64,000 nucleotides of DNA from Pseudarthrobacter enclensis. Its GTDB lineage: Bacteria > Actinomycetota > Actinomycetes > Actinomycetales > Micrococcaceae. Positions 8,492 through 17,679 of this stretch are shown in pieces. Location of the stretch: contig NZ_JAUSRE010000017.1 of NCBI RefSeq assembly GCF_030811655.1, forward strand, positions 1-64,000. The letters run 5' to 3'. A program made the position numbers and the translations under genes. Under the pieces are notes generated by a model that ran no database searches, was not told the origin of the DNA, and saw only the letters and a program-made list of their open reading frames with translations. The number at the start of each line of letters is the position of its first letter. Positions within the stretch are counted from its first letter, which is position 1.

Positions 8492-9571
8492 TCAAAGTGC
8501 CGCACCGGCCTCTGCCACCAGCCGTCCGTCCCGGAACGTCATGGCCTTGCGGACCCCCGCATATGTCTGCTGGCCGGCCTGAACGAGCTCACCGCTAACA
8601 AAACTCCGTAGCTGGGTATCTCCCCTGCGCACATACACTTCCTGGAAATGTCCCCGCGGAACGACCCTCTCGACAGTGGCCGGCACTGCACCGGCGAAGG
8701 GCGCATCTGCAAGGATGACGTCCTCGGGTCGAATCCCGAGAATGTCGGGACCCGAGGTGATGAGGCCGTCGACGAACGAGCCTTCCAGGCGGTTCATGCT
8801 GCCGATGAAGGTGGCTACAAACTCGGTTTCCGGGCGGGCATAGAGGGCCTCGGGGGTGCTGTATTGCTCGATCCTGCCAGCGTTCATCACGGCGATGCGG
8901 TCGGACATGGACATCGCCTCTTCCTGATCATGGGTGACGATGACCGTGGTGATGCCCAGCTCCTGCTGGATCCTGCGGATGTCTTCACGCACTTTGACAC
9001 GCAGTTTGGCGTCGAGGTTGCTCAGCGGCTCATCGAGCAGCAGGAGCTTCGGCTCCTGGACCAGGGCCCTGGCCAACGCCACGCGCTGCTGCTCGCCACC
9101 AGAGATTCGGGCGGGTTTGGAATCCTTGTGGTGCAAGAGGCTGACCAGCTCAAGGACTGCCTCCACCCTGTCCTTGATCTCGGTCTTGGACATTTTGCGG
9201 AGCTTCAGCGGGAAGCCGACGTTCTTGGCTACCGTCATGTGGGGCCATAGGGCGTAGTTCTGGAACACCATGGCGCTGGGGCGATTCTCCGCGCCAAGGT
9301 GTGACACCTCTTGGCCTTCCACCTCGATGGAGCCCTCGTCCGGTTGCAGGAAGCCGGCGATCATCCGGAGCGTCGTTGTCTTGCCGCACCCGGAAGGGCC
9401 CAGCAGGGATACCAGTTCGCCCTCTTTTACCGAGAGGTCGAGGTTGTCGATGATGGTGCGGCCACCGAGGATTTTGTGAAGGCCACGGATGGTCAGGCCA
9501 CCGCCCGAGGCGGCAGTTCCGGTGCTTGTTGTGCTGGCGGAGGGTTCAGTCACTGGTTCATGAAGTGTCAT
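8492..9571 (-). CDS. ABC transporter ATP-binding protein (PotA/FbpC/MalK type)
   Basis: 359 residues. ATPase core: Walker A GPSGCGKTT, Q-loop VFQNYALWPHMTV, signature ISGGEQQRVALARAL, Walker B LLLLDEPLSNLD and the switch His in VIVTHDQEEAMSMSD. A C-terminal TOBE-like regulatory domain follows (LGIRPEDV and after). It would energise the two permeases encoded just upstream. ATG 9571 is chosen because the conserved domain starts 25 residues later and the gene then lies 55 bp after the permease stop; an in-frame ATG at 9661 would overlap the permease. The stop is shared with the possible TTG start of the GDPD-IMPase gene, so the operon continues without a gap. Confidence 0.9.
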   Translation of the reverse strand: MTLHEPVTEPSASTTSTGTAASGGGLTIRGLHKILGGRTIIDNLDLSVKEGELVSLLGPSGCGKTTTLRMIAGFLQPDEGSIEVEGQEVSHLGAENRPSAMVFQNYALWPHMTVAKNVGFPLKLRKMSKTEIKDRVEAVLELVSLLHHKDSKPARISGGEQQRVALARALVQEPKLLLLDEPLSNLDAKLRVKVREDIRRIQQELGITTVIVTHDQEEAMSMSDRIAVMNAGRIEQYSTPEALYARPETEFVATFIGSMNRLEGSFVDGLITSGPDILGIRPEDVILADAPFAGAVPATVERVVPRGHFQEVYVRRGDTQLRSFVSGELVQAGQQTYAGVRKAMTFRDGRLVAEAGAAL

Positions 9572-9626
9572 GGGGTCTCTGTCTGACGTTGAGCGCGGGC
9601 GTGCTGCGTGGGTTGAGTACGGGCCG

Positions 9627-10496
9627 CTATTTAATCTGGAATCCTTCGGCGAGCTGGCCACCGAGGATGTGCTTGTGCGCCGCGAGCATGAGCGCGACGG
9701 ACGGGATGGCCAGCAGGATGGAAAAGACTGCCGCCACCTGGGTGGGATAGTTCAGCACCAGGCTGTACATCTGGGTGGGCATGGTCATGAAGTCCGGTGC
9801 ACCCACCAGGTATGTTCCCTGGGCTTCGTCGAAAGACGCCAGGAACGACATCACCGCCGCAACAATGATCCCGGGCAGCGCCATGGGGAGCGTCACGGAA
9901 GCGAACACGCGAAGTTTGGAAGCGCCGGCGTCGCGGGCAGCTTCCTCGAGGTTCCGCGGCACGGCAGCGAACGCTGCCGCCGGGATCCACGTCATGAACA
10001 CCACCGTGCCCAGCACATGTACCACCAGGATTCCCAACACGCTGTTCATGAGGTTCAACGCGTAGAAGAGCGCAGCAAGGGTGACGAACAACCCCATCTT
10101 CGGAAACGCATTTGTGGCGAACAGGCTGATCAGGAACAAGCGCCGTCCGGGGAAATCGAAACGGGCGAACGCATAGGCCGCCGGCAGGCAGATGACTGCC
10201 GAAACGAGCACCGTTAGCGGGGCAAAAAACAAAGAGTTCTGGACCGCGATACTGAGCGCGCCATCGTTGAAGACGACCTGCCACCAGCGCAGCGTCCAAT
10301 CATCAGGTAGGAGATTGGGGAACGTCCAACTACCGGCGAAGGCGCGCACGCCCAGCCATAGCAAGGGGCCCAGAATGAAAACGAGCATCAGGATCACGAA
10401 CAGGCCCACGAGGGCACTGCGGAGAATCGAGTCCAACGACGGCGGCCGGCGGGTGGAGGAGGCCGTGCGGGCCCGGGAAACAGGAGTGTTAGACAT
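9627..10496 (-). CDS. ABC transporter permease (PotC-like)
   Basis: 289 residues, about six membrane segments. The cytoplasmic coupling loop reads NLEEAARDAGASKLRVFASV, matching the EAA motif of binding-protein-dependent permeases; the order PotB-like then PotC-like is that of polyamine, iron or phosphonate importers. The ATG overlaps the TGA of the upstream permease (TGATG), indicating coupled translation. It pairs with the next gene to form the channel of the importer. Confidence 0.9.
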   Translation of the reverse strand: MSNTPVSRARTASSTRRPPSLDSILRSALVGLFVILMLVFILGPLLWLGVRAFAGSWTFPNLLPDDWTLRWWQVVFNDGALSIAVQNSLFFAPLTVLVSAVICLPAAYAFARFDFPGRRLFLISLFATNAFPKMGLFVTLAALFYALNLMNSVLGILVVHVLGTVVFMTWIPAAAFAAVPRNLEEAARDAGASKLRVFASVTLPMALPGIIVAAVMSFLASFDEAQGTYLVGAPDFMTMPTQMYSLVLNYPTQVAAVFSILLAIPSVALMLAAHKHILGGQLAEGFQIK

Positions 10497-11458
10497 CAGA
10501 CTTTCCCTTGCTCCTTGGCGGAACGGAAGTTAGCCCACACATACAGCGCGGCAATTCCGGAGGCAATCACGAAAACCGTGAAGGCCATGACGGCCGATTG
10601 CTGCGGCTGATTGAAGGAGGAGAAGTAGTTCGACATGTCCACACCGAGCATGTTGGGCGAGTTGGGCCCCGTGAAGTAAGGGACCGTGAACGATCCTACG
10701 ATGCCAATAGCGGTGAACGTCGTCGCGATGATGATCGGAACGGCAGCCATGGGAATGATGACGGAGACGATCGTCCGCAACGAGCCAGCGCCGGCGTCGC
10801 GGGCTGCTTCAATCATGGCGTTCGGTACCGACTGCAGCCCGGAGGAGACCATAAGCACCGCGAAAGGCAGCGACGTCCACACCGAGCCGATGATGACCGC
10901 CACCATCGTGAACGCCCACACGGGGAAGTCAAGCCCGACGATGGCGAAGACGCTCCGGAGGAAACCCGTCCCCGAGTAAAAGGTCAGGATGGCCCAGGAA
11001 GCGATCACCACCGGGATGAACAGCGGCACAATCGCGAGCCCGGAGAGCAGCCGGGCCATCCGGCCACCCTTGAGTTTGAGGTACAGCCCAATCCCCAGGG
11101 CAAGAAAGAGGACCGTGATCGTACTCACCAGCGTCACAATGACCGTGACCAGGAGGTCCCCGAGGAAACGCTGGTTCGAGAACATCTCCTGGTACGCCGC
11201 CAGCGTTCCCCACCAGCCCTCGGACTCGTGCACGTTCTGGCCAATGGTGGCAATTGTGTGGTTCAACCCGCCGTTCAAGCCGATGCTGAACCCGAAAGCA
11301 AGCACGATCGGGAAGCCGACAAAAAGAGCGATCAGCAGGATCGGCGGCAACGCCATGAAGAACCCGACGCCTCGCTGGCCCAGACGCTTGGGGCGCCTGG
11401 CACGGGCCGGCGGAACCGTTTGTTGCCGTTCCGCCGGCTTGGGAAGCGTGCTGGTCAC
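10496..11458 (-). CDS. ABC transporter permease (PotB-like)
   Basis: 320 residues with a charged N-terminal tail and about six membrane segments. The EAA loop is MIEAARDAGAGSLRTIVSVI. Start GTG 11458 overlaps the binding-protein stop as GTGA, so the operon is tightly coupled. Partner of the PotC-like permease and the ATPase. The permease class (spermidine/iron/phosphonate type rather than sugar MalFG type) fits a charged, phosphate-bearing substrate. Confidence 0.9.
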   Translation of the reverse strand: MTSTLPKPAERQQTVPPARARRPKRLGQRGVGFFMALPPILLIALFVGFPIVLAFGFSIGLNGGLNHTIATIGQNVHESEGWWGTLAAYQEMFSNQRFLGDLLVTVIVTLVSTITVLFLALGIGLYLKLKGGRMARLLSGLAIVPLFIPVVIASWAILTFYSGTGFLRSVFAIVGLDFPVWAFTMVAVIIGSVWTSLPFAVLMVSSGLQSVPNAMIEAARDAGAGSLRTIVSVIIPMAAVPIIIATTFTAIGIVGSFTVPYFTGPNSPNMLGVDMSNYFSSFNQPQQSAVMAFTVFVIASGIAALYVWANFRSAKEQGKV

Positions 11459-12615
11459 TGGCCGGGAACCTTCTGGTCCCAGAGGTTGTTCAGGTCTTTG
11501 CCCATTTGGTCAAAGTAGCCCTTGCGCAGGTTGTTCGTGTCTGCGTCTTTGAACTTTTCCTTCACGTCAGCAGGCAGTTTGTCCAGGCTGATGGCCGGGA
11601 AGCCGGACATTTCCTTGATGATCATGGTTTGCGCGTCCGGCGACAGGACGAAGTTGGCGAGCTTCAGCGCAGCCTCCTGGCGGGGCGAAGACTTGGGGAT
11701 GCCGAGGTAGGCGGCACCGCCGGTAAAGGACGGGTCGCTGATCTGAGTGGCCTTCACTGTGGAAGGGATCTGGCCGTTGGTCAAGCCGGTGATGAACTGG
11801 TCTGACCAGACCGGAGCCATCGAGATCTGCCCACTGGCGAGCAGGTCAAGGGTCTGCTTGTTGCCGTTGGGGTAGACGCCTTTCTGGAAGACGGACGAGT
11901 TGAGGTCCTTCAACGTCGCGAAGCCCTGGTCCCAGTACGACTCCAGATCCTTCTCATAACCCACGGCCATCTTCGCGCGGGCGTCGGCCGGGACGAACTT
12001 GTCCAACACAGTGGCAACGAAGGCCCCCCCGGAGCCGCCCGACTTCGGCGAGTTGTACGTGAACTTGCCCGGGTTTGCCTTAATCCACGCGAGCAAATCA
12101 TCCAGGGTCTTAGGCGGCCTAGCTACTGTCTTGGTGTCATAGGCCAGAAGCACTGCAGAGCCGCGGTACGGAATGCCACCTGTGCCTCCGGCTTTGATGA
12201 CATCCTGAGGGACATCATTCAGGGCCGGAATCGTCTGGGAGCCCACGGGGGTCAGCAGATTGGCCGCTGAGGCCTTGGGAACAAACCCGCCGTCCACCAG
12301 GTCAAAGTCAGGTTCCTTGTTCTGCTCCGTCGCGCTGGTCAATTTCGCCAAGGTCTGCGAATCGTGCTCACCGTGCAGATCCAGCGTCACCTTCACGTCG
12401 TAGCCAGGATTGGCTTTCTCGAACGCCGGAACAAGGCTCTTCTCCCACAAGTTCTGAACATTGGTATCCCCGCTGATGAAGACGGTGACCGTCTTGTCCG
12501 GAGTAGCGCCGGTCCCATTGTTTTGGGTCGAGGAGGTACTGCTTTGGGCGCAGCCGGTCACAGCGGTAGCTGCAACAACGGCGACGGCGGCCGCTGCTAA
12601 GAAGCGGTTGGTCAT
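11455..12615 (-). CDS. ABC transporter substrate-binding lipoprotein
   Basis: 386 residues. The N terminus is a lipoprotein signal: MTNRF, hydrophobic core, then the lipobox VTGC with Cys about residue 22, followed by a Ser/Thr/Asn-rich linker. The body is a periplasmic-type binding fold of the extracellular solute-binding class (DAQTMIIKEMSGFPA near the end). It would sit on the outer face of the membrane and deliver solute to the two permeases. ATG 12615 follows AAGGA with six bases between; an earlier ATG at 12663 would put 16 polar residues before the signal. First gene of the six-gene operon, preceded by a promoter-like sequence at 12727-12754. Substrate inferred from the downstream GDPD-IMPase. 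Confidence 0.9.
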   Translation of the reverse strand: MTNRFLAAAAVAVVAATAVTGCAQSSTSSTQNNGTGATPDKTVTVFISGDTNVQNLWEKSLVPAFEKANPGYDVKVTLDLHGEHDSQTLAKLTSATEQNKEPDFDLVDGGFVPKASAANLLTPVGSQTIPALNDVPQDVIKAGGTGGIPYRGSAVLLAYDTKTVARPPKTLDDLLAWIKANPGKFTYNSPKSGGSGGAFVATVLDKFVPADARAKMAVGYEKDLESYWDQGFATLKDLNSSVFQKGVYPNGNKQTLDLLASGQISMAPVWSDQFITGLTNGQIPSTVKATQISDPSFTGGAAYLGIPKSSPRQEAALKLANFVLSPDAQTMIIKEMSGFPAISLDKLPADVKEKFKDADTNNLRKGYFDQMGKDLNNLWDQKVPGQ

Positions 12616-12726
12616 GGGTATTCCTTCATCTTGTCTCGAAAAGTCCCCCGAATGCACGGACAATCTTCCAGGGACTACGTGACAGGACAGCGCATGGCAT
12701 ATGAACCGACGGTGAACCCAACCAAA

Positions 12727-12754
12727 ATGTTAGGACATAAGAACATTGGTTCAA
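12727..12754 (-). promoter_or_regulatory. Probable promoter and operator of the phosphodiester operon
   Basis: On the minus strand TTGAAC (12754-12749) and TAACAT (12732-12727) are separated by 16 bp. An inverted repeat AATGTT (12726-12731) / AACATT (12742-12747) overlaps this promoter, as expected for an operator. No regulator gene is adjacent. Position about 110 bp upstream of the binding-protein start supports the call. Confidence 0.4.
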
Positions 12755-12960
12755 TGACCGAGCGATCCTGACGGGATCCCGACGAGCTGAGCCCCCGCGC
12801 GACGGTACGTGCCATCGACGGGGGCCGACTGCCGCAGCCACGACGAGCATCCCAGTCGAGGGACTTCGACGGAACGAATAAGCCCCACCACTGCGAACTC
12901 ATGGCGACGGCAGTCTTGTTGGCTGGGCGCCCGACCGTTTGGACGCGTTAGTGGACGGTC

Positions 12961-12993
12961 GCGAGGGCTGGACGATGTGTATCCAGCCCTCGC
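12961..12993. terminator. Perfect 12-bp hairpin downstream of the phosphoesterase gene
   Basis: GCGAGGGCTGGA (12961-12972) is exactly complementary to TCCAGCCCTCGC (12982-12993) with a 9-base loop. No T run follows on either strand. It lies 50 bp past the stop of the minus-strand phosphoesterase gene, so it may act as terminator or as an mRNA 3' stabiliser. Confidence 0.6.
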
Positions 12994-13042
12994 AGGCTTT
13001 ACGCAGTGATACTCGCTTAGACGGGGCGCGGGCCGGGCGTGC

Positions 13043-15946
13043 TTAGTCGTCTTCGTGGTTGGTTGATCCGGCGGGAATGCCGGGCACCTCGTCAGGGCCG
13101 TAGATCTTCTCATCACCTGGGTAGGGGGTTGACCAGTTGTGGGCCTGGTACCAGGTCCAGCGGTTGAACAGGTTGGGGTCCGCGTAGTCTTCCTTCGCAC
13201 CGTTGCCTGTGAGGTGCTGCTTCTCTGACCAGTCGTCCCACTTTTCGGCGGTTTCCTTCATGGGGGCCGGGACGGCGGTGGCTTTGGCTGCGGCGTCGTT
13301 TACCGCGGCAGCCGCCGCTCCGGTCTGGCCCAGGGTGTCGGGGCCGCAGGCGGGTGCGGTCTTGACGCCCTCGGTGAGGGGAATCTGGTTCGGGACCGCA
13401 GCGAATGGTGTCAGGTCGGGCTTGTTGGTGAAGGCGTCGAACATTGGGGTGGCTGCGGCCACCTTCTGGTTCAGCGGCTGGGCGCCGAGGATCTGTTCAA
13501 TGGTCCGGACCATGTTGATCTGGGAGTAGAACGTGCTGACAGTTCTTCCGTGCACGGCGTAGGGGCTGATGACCTGGACCGGGGCGCGGTGGCCGTCGAC
13601 GTGGTCGGTACCGTTCTGGCTGTCGTCCTCGGCGATGAAGATCGCGGAGTCTTTCCAGTACTCGGAGTGCGAGATCTCGTCGACAATCTTGCCCACGGCG
13701 AGGTCATTGTCGGCGACCTGGGCTTCCGGGTCGGCGGTGCCGCCGGTGTGGTCGCTTGAAAGCCAGGTCATCTGGAAGTTCTTCGGGCCGTTCTTCTCAA
13801 AGTCCTGCTTCCAGGCCTCATAGCGGTAGATGTCCGGCACCGAGGTGTCGAACGGTGCTGCGTTCGGGTCCGTGATTTCGTTGAGTGACGGGATGGCCGA
13901 GGCGGCGTGCATCTGCAGTGCCGGGGTGAAGAGCTGGGCGGGGTCGCCGCCGGCCATGGTGCTGGTCGCGGCGCAGTAATACTGCTGCCACGTCGCCCCG
14001 GCGGGCTTGCCTTCCTCGGAGTCGAATTCGCCGTAGTTCCTCGCGGTCTTGCCTGCGTCCTTGATCGCGGTCCAGAGAAAACCCGAGCGTTGGTGGCCGA
14101 GGACGTCGTCCTCGGTGTCGTAGGACCGCTTGTACTCGCCGGCGCTGGTCTCGGTGTAGGCCGGGTCATCGCCCTGCATCATCCAGTTGTGGCCCTCGGC
14201 CGAGTTGGTGCCGATGTCGTAGGTGTTGTCATACAGGCCGAACTGGCCGGCGAAGGCGTGCTGGTTTGGGGTGACTTTCGCACCGAACTGGGCCAAGGCG
14301 GCATCCCCGTTGCCCTGCTTCATGTCGCCGTAGACCTGGTCGTAGGTCCGGTTTTCCTTCACGATCAGGAAGACGTGCTTGATGGTCGACGGCTCCCCAA
14401 TCCGCTTCGGGACGGCGACCGCGGGGATCTTGGCGGCCTCCGCAGCCGTCGCGTCCTTCACGGAGCTGCCGTCCCAGCCGTTCTGCTCGAACACCGTCTC
14501 GGTGTTCTTCTGGATCTCTTCATCGCTAGGCAGGGTGAACCTGGTCAGCGACGCCGTGGTGGAGTGCGTCCCGTGACCGGTCGCTGCGGTCGTGTTCGGC
14601 CCCTCGTTGATGGTCACTTCCGGTCCGCGCGCGTCGATCCCGCGGATGTTGGTGACCACGATCTGGCCGTTCACCACGGTGACATTTCCGGGGTAGTAAT
14701 CGGTCGGCAGGAGGCCGACGTAGCTGGCGGGGTCTTTCGGGTCCTGCTTGTTGACCTTGTAGACCGCAACGGCGTTTGCGCGGCCGAGCGAGATCAGCAG
14801 GTGGTCGCCCTGCATGGTGATGGCGGTGGGCTCGTAACCGACCTGGGAGGAGGCCCAGGGCTGGGTGGCGATGGTCTGAAGAACCTTGTTGCTGGCCGTG
14901 TCCACCACCGAGACAGTGTCACTGTTGGTGTTCGCCACGTACAGGGTGGTGCCGTCCAGGAACAGCCCGGTCGGGTGCAGTTGAACGTCGATCGAGGAGA
15001 CCGGTGCCGCCGCGTTGGCCGTGTCGATGACGCTGAGCGTTCCAGTCGTGGAGGTGCCGAGGTTGGGGTCCGCCGGGACGTCAGTGCCGTAGGAGTTCAT
15101 CGTGGGTTCCCCGGGCAGTGCCGGGCGGCCACCCTCGTTGGAGACGTACAGCCTGGTGCCGACGAACTTCAGTTGCCGCGGCGCGATCCCCGTGGCGAAG
15201 GTCTGCTTGATCGTGCCGGCGGCGGGGTCGATCGCGACGACCGAGTTCTGGCCGTTCACGGCGGCGTAGAGGGTCGAGCCGTCCGGGGAGAAAGCCATGC
15301 CGGCGGTCAGGGCCTGCTTGTCACCGGCGGCCGGAATATTGATCTTGGTACCGGCTCCGAGCGAGCCGTCCGGGTTGAAGGGGTAGCGGACAATGCCGGT
15401 CGCGACGGGCTCATAAAGGAACTTGCCGTCAGGTGAAAAGACCGGGCCGTCCTGGCCCACCGAGCCATCGGTGATCTGCTGGTACGCCATGTTGGCATAG
15501 CCTGCGTTGGCAGCCGCGGTGGCAAACGCGGTAGCAGCTTGTGTGCCCGCGGCCGCGACCGGCTTGTACGTGGTGAGGTCGAAGACCTGCAGGTCCACGG
15601 ACCGGTCGGCGCTGGTCCCGACGAGGTAACGGCCGTCCGGGCTGACGGTCGAGCCCATGATTTTGCCAAAGGGTGTCATTAGGCGGTCGCCGATGGGCTT
15701 GATCGCCTGGTTCGAGGAAATCTGCTCCCCCTTCTCATCCTCGGAGCCGACCTGCTGTTGGCCGAAGGGAAGGGTGGAAGCAGTCGCGATGCCGGCGCCA
15801 CCCAGAATGGCGAGGGTGCAGCTGGCGGCCACGATCACAAGCGGCCTTTGGCTGCGAACGGATCGTGAGAGCCTGCGCAGCACGCTCGTGCTGGGCTGTT
15901 CTTCGGTAGTGGATTGTTCAGGGACTGCCGGCGAGGGTCTTGTCAT
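13043..15946 (-). CDS. Exported beta-propeller / alkaline-phosphatase-superfamily phosphoesterase
   Basis: 967 residues. After a basic N terminus there is one membrane or signal segment (PLVIVAASCTLAILGGAGIA). Residues about 90-470 are YVTN-type propeller blades (VSPDGRYLVGTSAD, FSPDGSTLYAAVNG, VANTNSDTVSVVDTASNKVL). Residues about 510-880 form a phosphoesterase domain of the PF04185 / alkaline phosphatase superfamily, with the nucleophile region HVFLIVKENRTYDQVYGD, AEGHNW, and the metal-binding FIAEDDSQNGTDHVDGHRAP. The combination is the known YncE-plus-phosphoesterase architecture of actinobacteria, probably hydrolysing phosphate esters at the cell surface. ATG 15946 is preferred over the open frame to 16039 because the latter has no conserved residues. 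A stand-alone gene on the minus strand, next to other exported enzymes on the plus strand. Confidence 0.9.
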   Translation of the reverse strand: MTRPSPAVPEQSTTEEQPSTSVLRRLSRSVRSQRPLVIVAASCTLAILGGAGIATASTLPFGQQQVGSEDEKGEQISSNQAIKPIGDRLMTPFGKIMGSTVSPDGRYLVGTSADRSVDLQVFDLTTYKPVAAAGTQAATAFATAAANAGYANMAYQQITDGSVGQDGPVFSPDGKFLYEPVATGIVRYPFNPDGSLGAGTKINIPAAGDKQALTAGMAFSPDGSTLYAAVNGQNSVVAIDPAAGTIKQTFATGIAPRQLKFVGTRLYVSNEGGRPALPGEPTMNSYGTDVPADPNLGTSTTGTLSVIDTANAAAPVSSIDVQLHPTGLFLDGTTLYVANTNSDTVSVVDTASNKVLQTIATQPWASSQVGYEPTAITMQGDHLLISLGRANAVAVYKVNKQDPKDPASYVGLLPTDYYPGNVTVVNGQIVVTNIRGIDARGPEVTINEGPNTTAATGHGTHSTTASLTRFTLPSDEEIQKNTETVFEQNGWDGSSVKDATAAEAAKIPAVAVPKRIGEPSTIKHVFLIVKENRTYDQVYGDMKQGNGDAALAQFGAKVTPNQHAFAGQFGLYDNTYDIGTNSAEGHNWMMQGDDPAYTETSAGEYKRSYDTEDDVLGHQRSGFLWTAIKDAGKTARNYGEFDSEEGKPAGATWQQYYCAATSTMAGGDPAQLFTPALQMHAASAIPSLNEITDPNAAPFDTSVPDIYRYEAWKQDFEKNGPKNFQMTWLSSDHTGGTADPEAQVADNDLAVGKIVDEISHSEYWKDSAIFIAEDDSQNGTDHVDGHRAPVQVISPYAVHGRTVSTFYSQINMVRTIEQILGAQPLNQKVAAATPMFDAFTNKPDLTPFAAVPNQIPLTEGVKTAPACGPDTLGQTGAAAAAVNDAAAKATAVPAPMKETAEKWDDWSEKQHLTGNGAKEDYADPNLFNRWTWYQAHNWSTPYPGDEKIYGPDEVPGIPAGSTNHEDD

Positions 15947-16098
15947 GCCTGTGAACGTACGGGCCCTGGATGACATCGAGGTGACGGGTTTGGTTACTTC
16001 AGGCAACGGTTTGACGCCAAGCCGACCAAGGATCCGCACTGCCAGGGTGGAAGGGGGCGCGGCAACTTCAAGCCCGACCAGGCAGAGGAGGAAACACC

Positions 16099-16302
16099 AT
16101 AGGGTCGGGTGACCAGATTGAGAACGACGCCGAGAAAGCTGGCGGTAAGGGCAAGGAAGCGGCCGGGAGTGCCGCGGGCCGGACTGACCAGGGCAACGGC
16201 GACGTGAAGGACGCCGGTGAAAAGGTCAAGGACGCTTTCGAACGCCGTGAACGTCCCGTGCTGTGCGAACCCACCGACGACGAGAGCGGTTGCGAGGATT
16301 AG
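16099..16302 (+). pseudogene. Decayed CsbD-like stress protein gene (start codon lost)
   Basis: The ribosome site and leader AGAGGAGGAAACACC are the same as in front of the intact CsbD gene at 40093, but the start triplet is ATA (16099-16101) instead of ATG. The following frame reads QIENDAEKAGGKGKEAAGSA and DVKDAGEKVKDAFE, clearly CsbD-like, with about ten residues missing in the middle (the GDESLKAEGQ block) and an altered tail running on to TAG 16300-16302. No other start in frame fits. Likely an inactive paralogue. Confidence 0.82.
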
Positions 16303-16542
16303 GATCTGGAGTGCTTTGCGGGTTCTCATGCCATCCAGGTGTGCGGCGCTTCACAGCCGTCACCGGCGCGGCAATGGCCAGTGACCTACGTTCGGCGGTA
16401 AGATATCCGGCCGCTCCTGCCCTAGACTGTGGGTGGTCTCTTCTTTCGTATTTCCCAGCCCTTCAGCCGAACACTGCCGGGCTTTCAGGCGTGCGTGGCG
16501 GCGGCCAAAACTTTGGTCTCTTCTACCCACCCCGGGGGTCCC

Positions 16543-17670
16543 ATGTCCTGGCTTCACCGTGCCGCAACTGCTGTCGCAGCAGCCGGCCTTCTCCTCACTG
16601 CCGCCGTGCCCGCCTCTGCCGCCCCGGGCCCCACCAACCCGGGCCAGGGGACGGAGCACGAACACTTCGCCAACCACCCGCTGCGGGTCCTACCGCAGGT
16701 GACGAACACGACGCCGACCGGCCTCTCGCCCGCCACAATCAAGCAGGCTTACAGCTTCCCGACTTCGGCCCTCGCCGGTGCCGGCAAGACCATTGCCATC
16801 GTCGACGCCTACAACGACCCAACCATCGCCAGCGACCTGTCGGCATTCAGCACCCAGTTCGGGCTGCCTGCCTGCACGAGCGCCAACGGCTGCTTCACGA
16901 AGGTCAACCAGAAGGGCGGGACCAAGTACCCGCAGTCCGACTCCGGCTGGGCGCTGGAGATCGCGCTGGACGTCGAATGGGCACACGCGATCGCACCGGG
17001 TGCCAAGATCCTGCTCGTTGAAGCCAACAGCAGCAGCTTCACCGACCTGATGACCGCCGAGGACTACGCTTCCGCGCACGCCCAGTACGTCTCCAACAGC
17101 TGGGGAGGTGCCGAGTTCAGCGGAGAAGCATCCTACGACACCCACTTCAACCGTTCGGGCGTGAGCTTCTTCGCCTCCGCCGGGGACCAGGGCGCACCGG
17201 CAACTTACCCGTCGGCATCGCCGAACGTGATTTCAGTCGGCGGAACCAGGCTGAACTTCGACAGCACAGGCGCACTGTCCAGCGAAACCGGCTGGAGCAG
17301 CTCCGGCGGCGGATGTAGCGCCTTCGAAGTCGCTACAGCGGTCCAGGCCGCTTTCAGCCAGTACGCCCAACTGAACTGCGCGGGCAAGCGGGCCACTCCT
17401 GACGTGTCCCTGGACGCTGACCCGGCCTCCGGGGTCTCCGTCTATGACTCGACCTCGTACAACGGACAGACCGGCTGGTTCACGGTCGGCGGCACCAGCG
17501 CATCCTCTCCGATGTGGGCAGCCCGCGCTGCGGACACCGGCGCACTCGTCAACGCCTCCTACGTGTACGGCTCCTCGGTGGCGTTCCGGGACATCATCAC
17601 CGGCAACAACGGCAACCCCTGCCTTACCGGCGAAGACATGGTCACCGGACGCGGCAGCTGGGTCGGCTAA
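16543..17670 (+). CDS. Secreted S53 (sedolisin-type) serine-carboxyl peptidase
   Basis: 375 residues. A Sec signal peptide (MSWLHRAATAVAAAGLLLTA, cleavage near ASA-AP) leads straight into the catalytic domain with no long pro-region. Family landmarks: WALEIALDVEWAHAIAP supplies the Glu-x-x-x-Asp pair, SNSWGG follows the oxyanion region, GGTSASSPMWAA carries the catalytic Ser, and FRDIITG near the end matches the calcium site. Sedolisins usually need a pro-domain of about 150 residues; its absence is unusual but seen in related actinobacterial S8/S53 proteins. The frame opens at 16429, but ATG 16543 begins the signal peptide. Likely secreted to degrade protein. Its stop is followed in the same frame after nine bases by the next small gene. 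Confidence 0.88.
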   Translation: MSWLHRAATAVAAAGLLLTAAVPASAAPGPTNPGQGTEHEHFANHPLRVLPQVTNTTPTGLSPATIKQAYSFPTSALAGAGKTIAIVDAYNDPTIASDLSAFSTQFGLPACTSANGCFTKVNQKGGTKYPQSDSGWALEIALDVEWAHAIAPGAKILLVEANSSSFTDLMTAEDYASAHAQYVSNSWGGAEFSGEASYDTHFNRSGVSFFASAGDQGAPATYPSASPNVISVGGTRLNFDSTGALSSETGWSSSGGGCSAFEVATAVQAAFSQYAQLNCAGKRATPDVSLDADPASGVSVYDSTSYNGQTGWFTVGGTSASSPMWAARAADTGALVNASYVYGSSVAFRDIITGNNGNPCLTGEDMVTGRGSWVG

Positions 17671-17679
17671 CAAGATGAG

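Noticed and set aside
10508-11518. Open frame of 336 codons antisense to the permease gene
   Set aside because: Composition of Arg/His/Asp without hydrophobic core or motif; mirror of membrane-segment codons.
13907-15436. Open frame of 509 codons on the plus strand
   Set aside because: Fully antisense to the phosphoesterase gene, which has clear domains; the plus-strand product is low-complexity Gly/Val/Arg/Asp as expected from GC-rich antisense.
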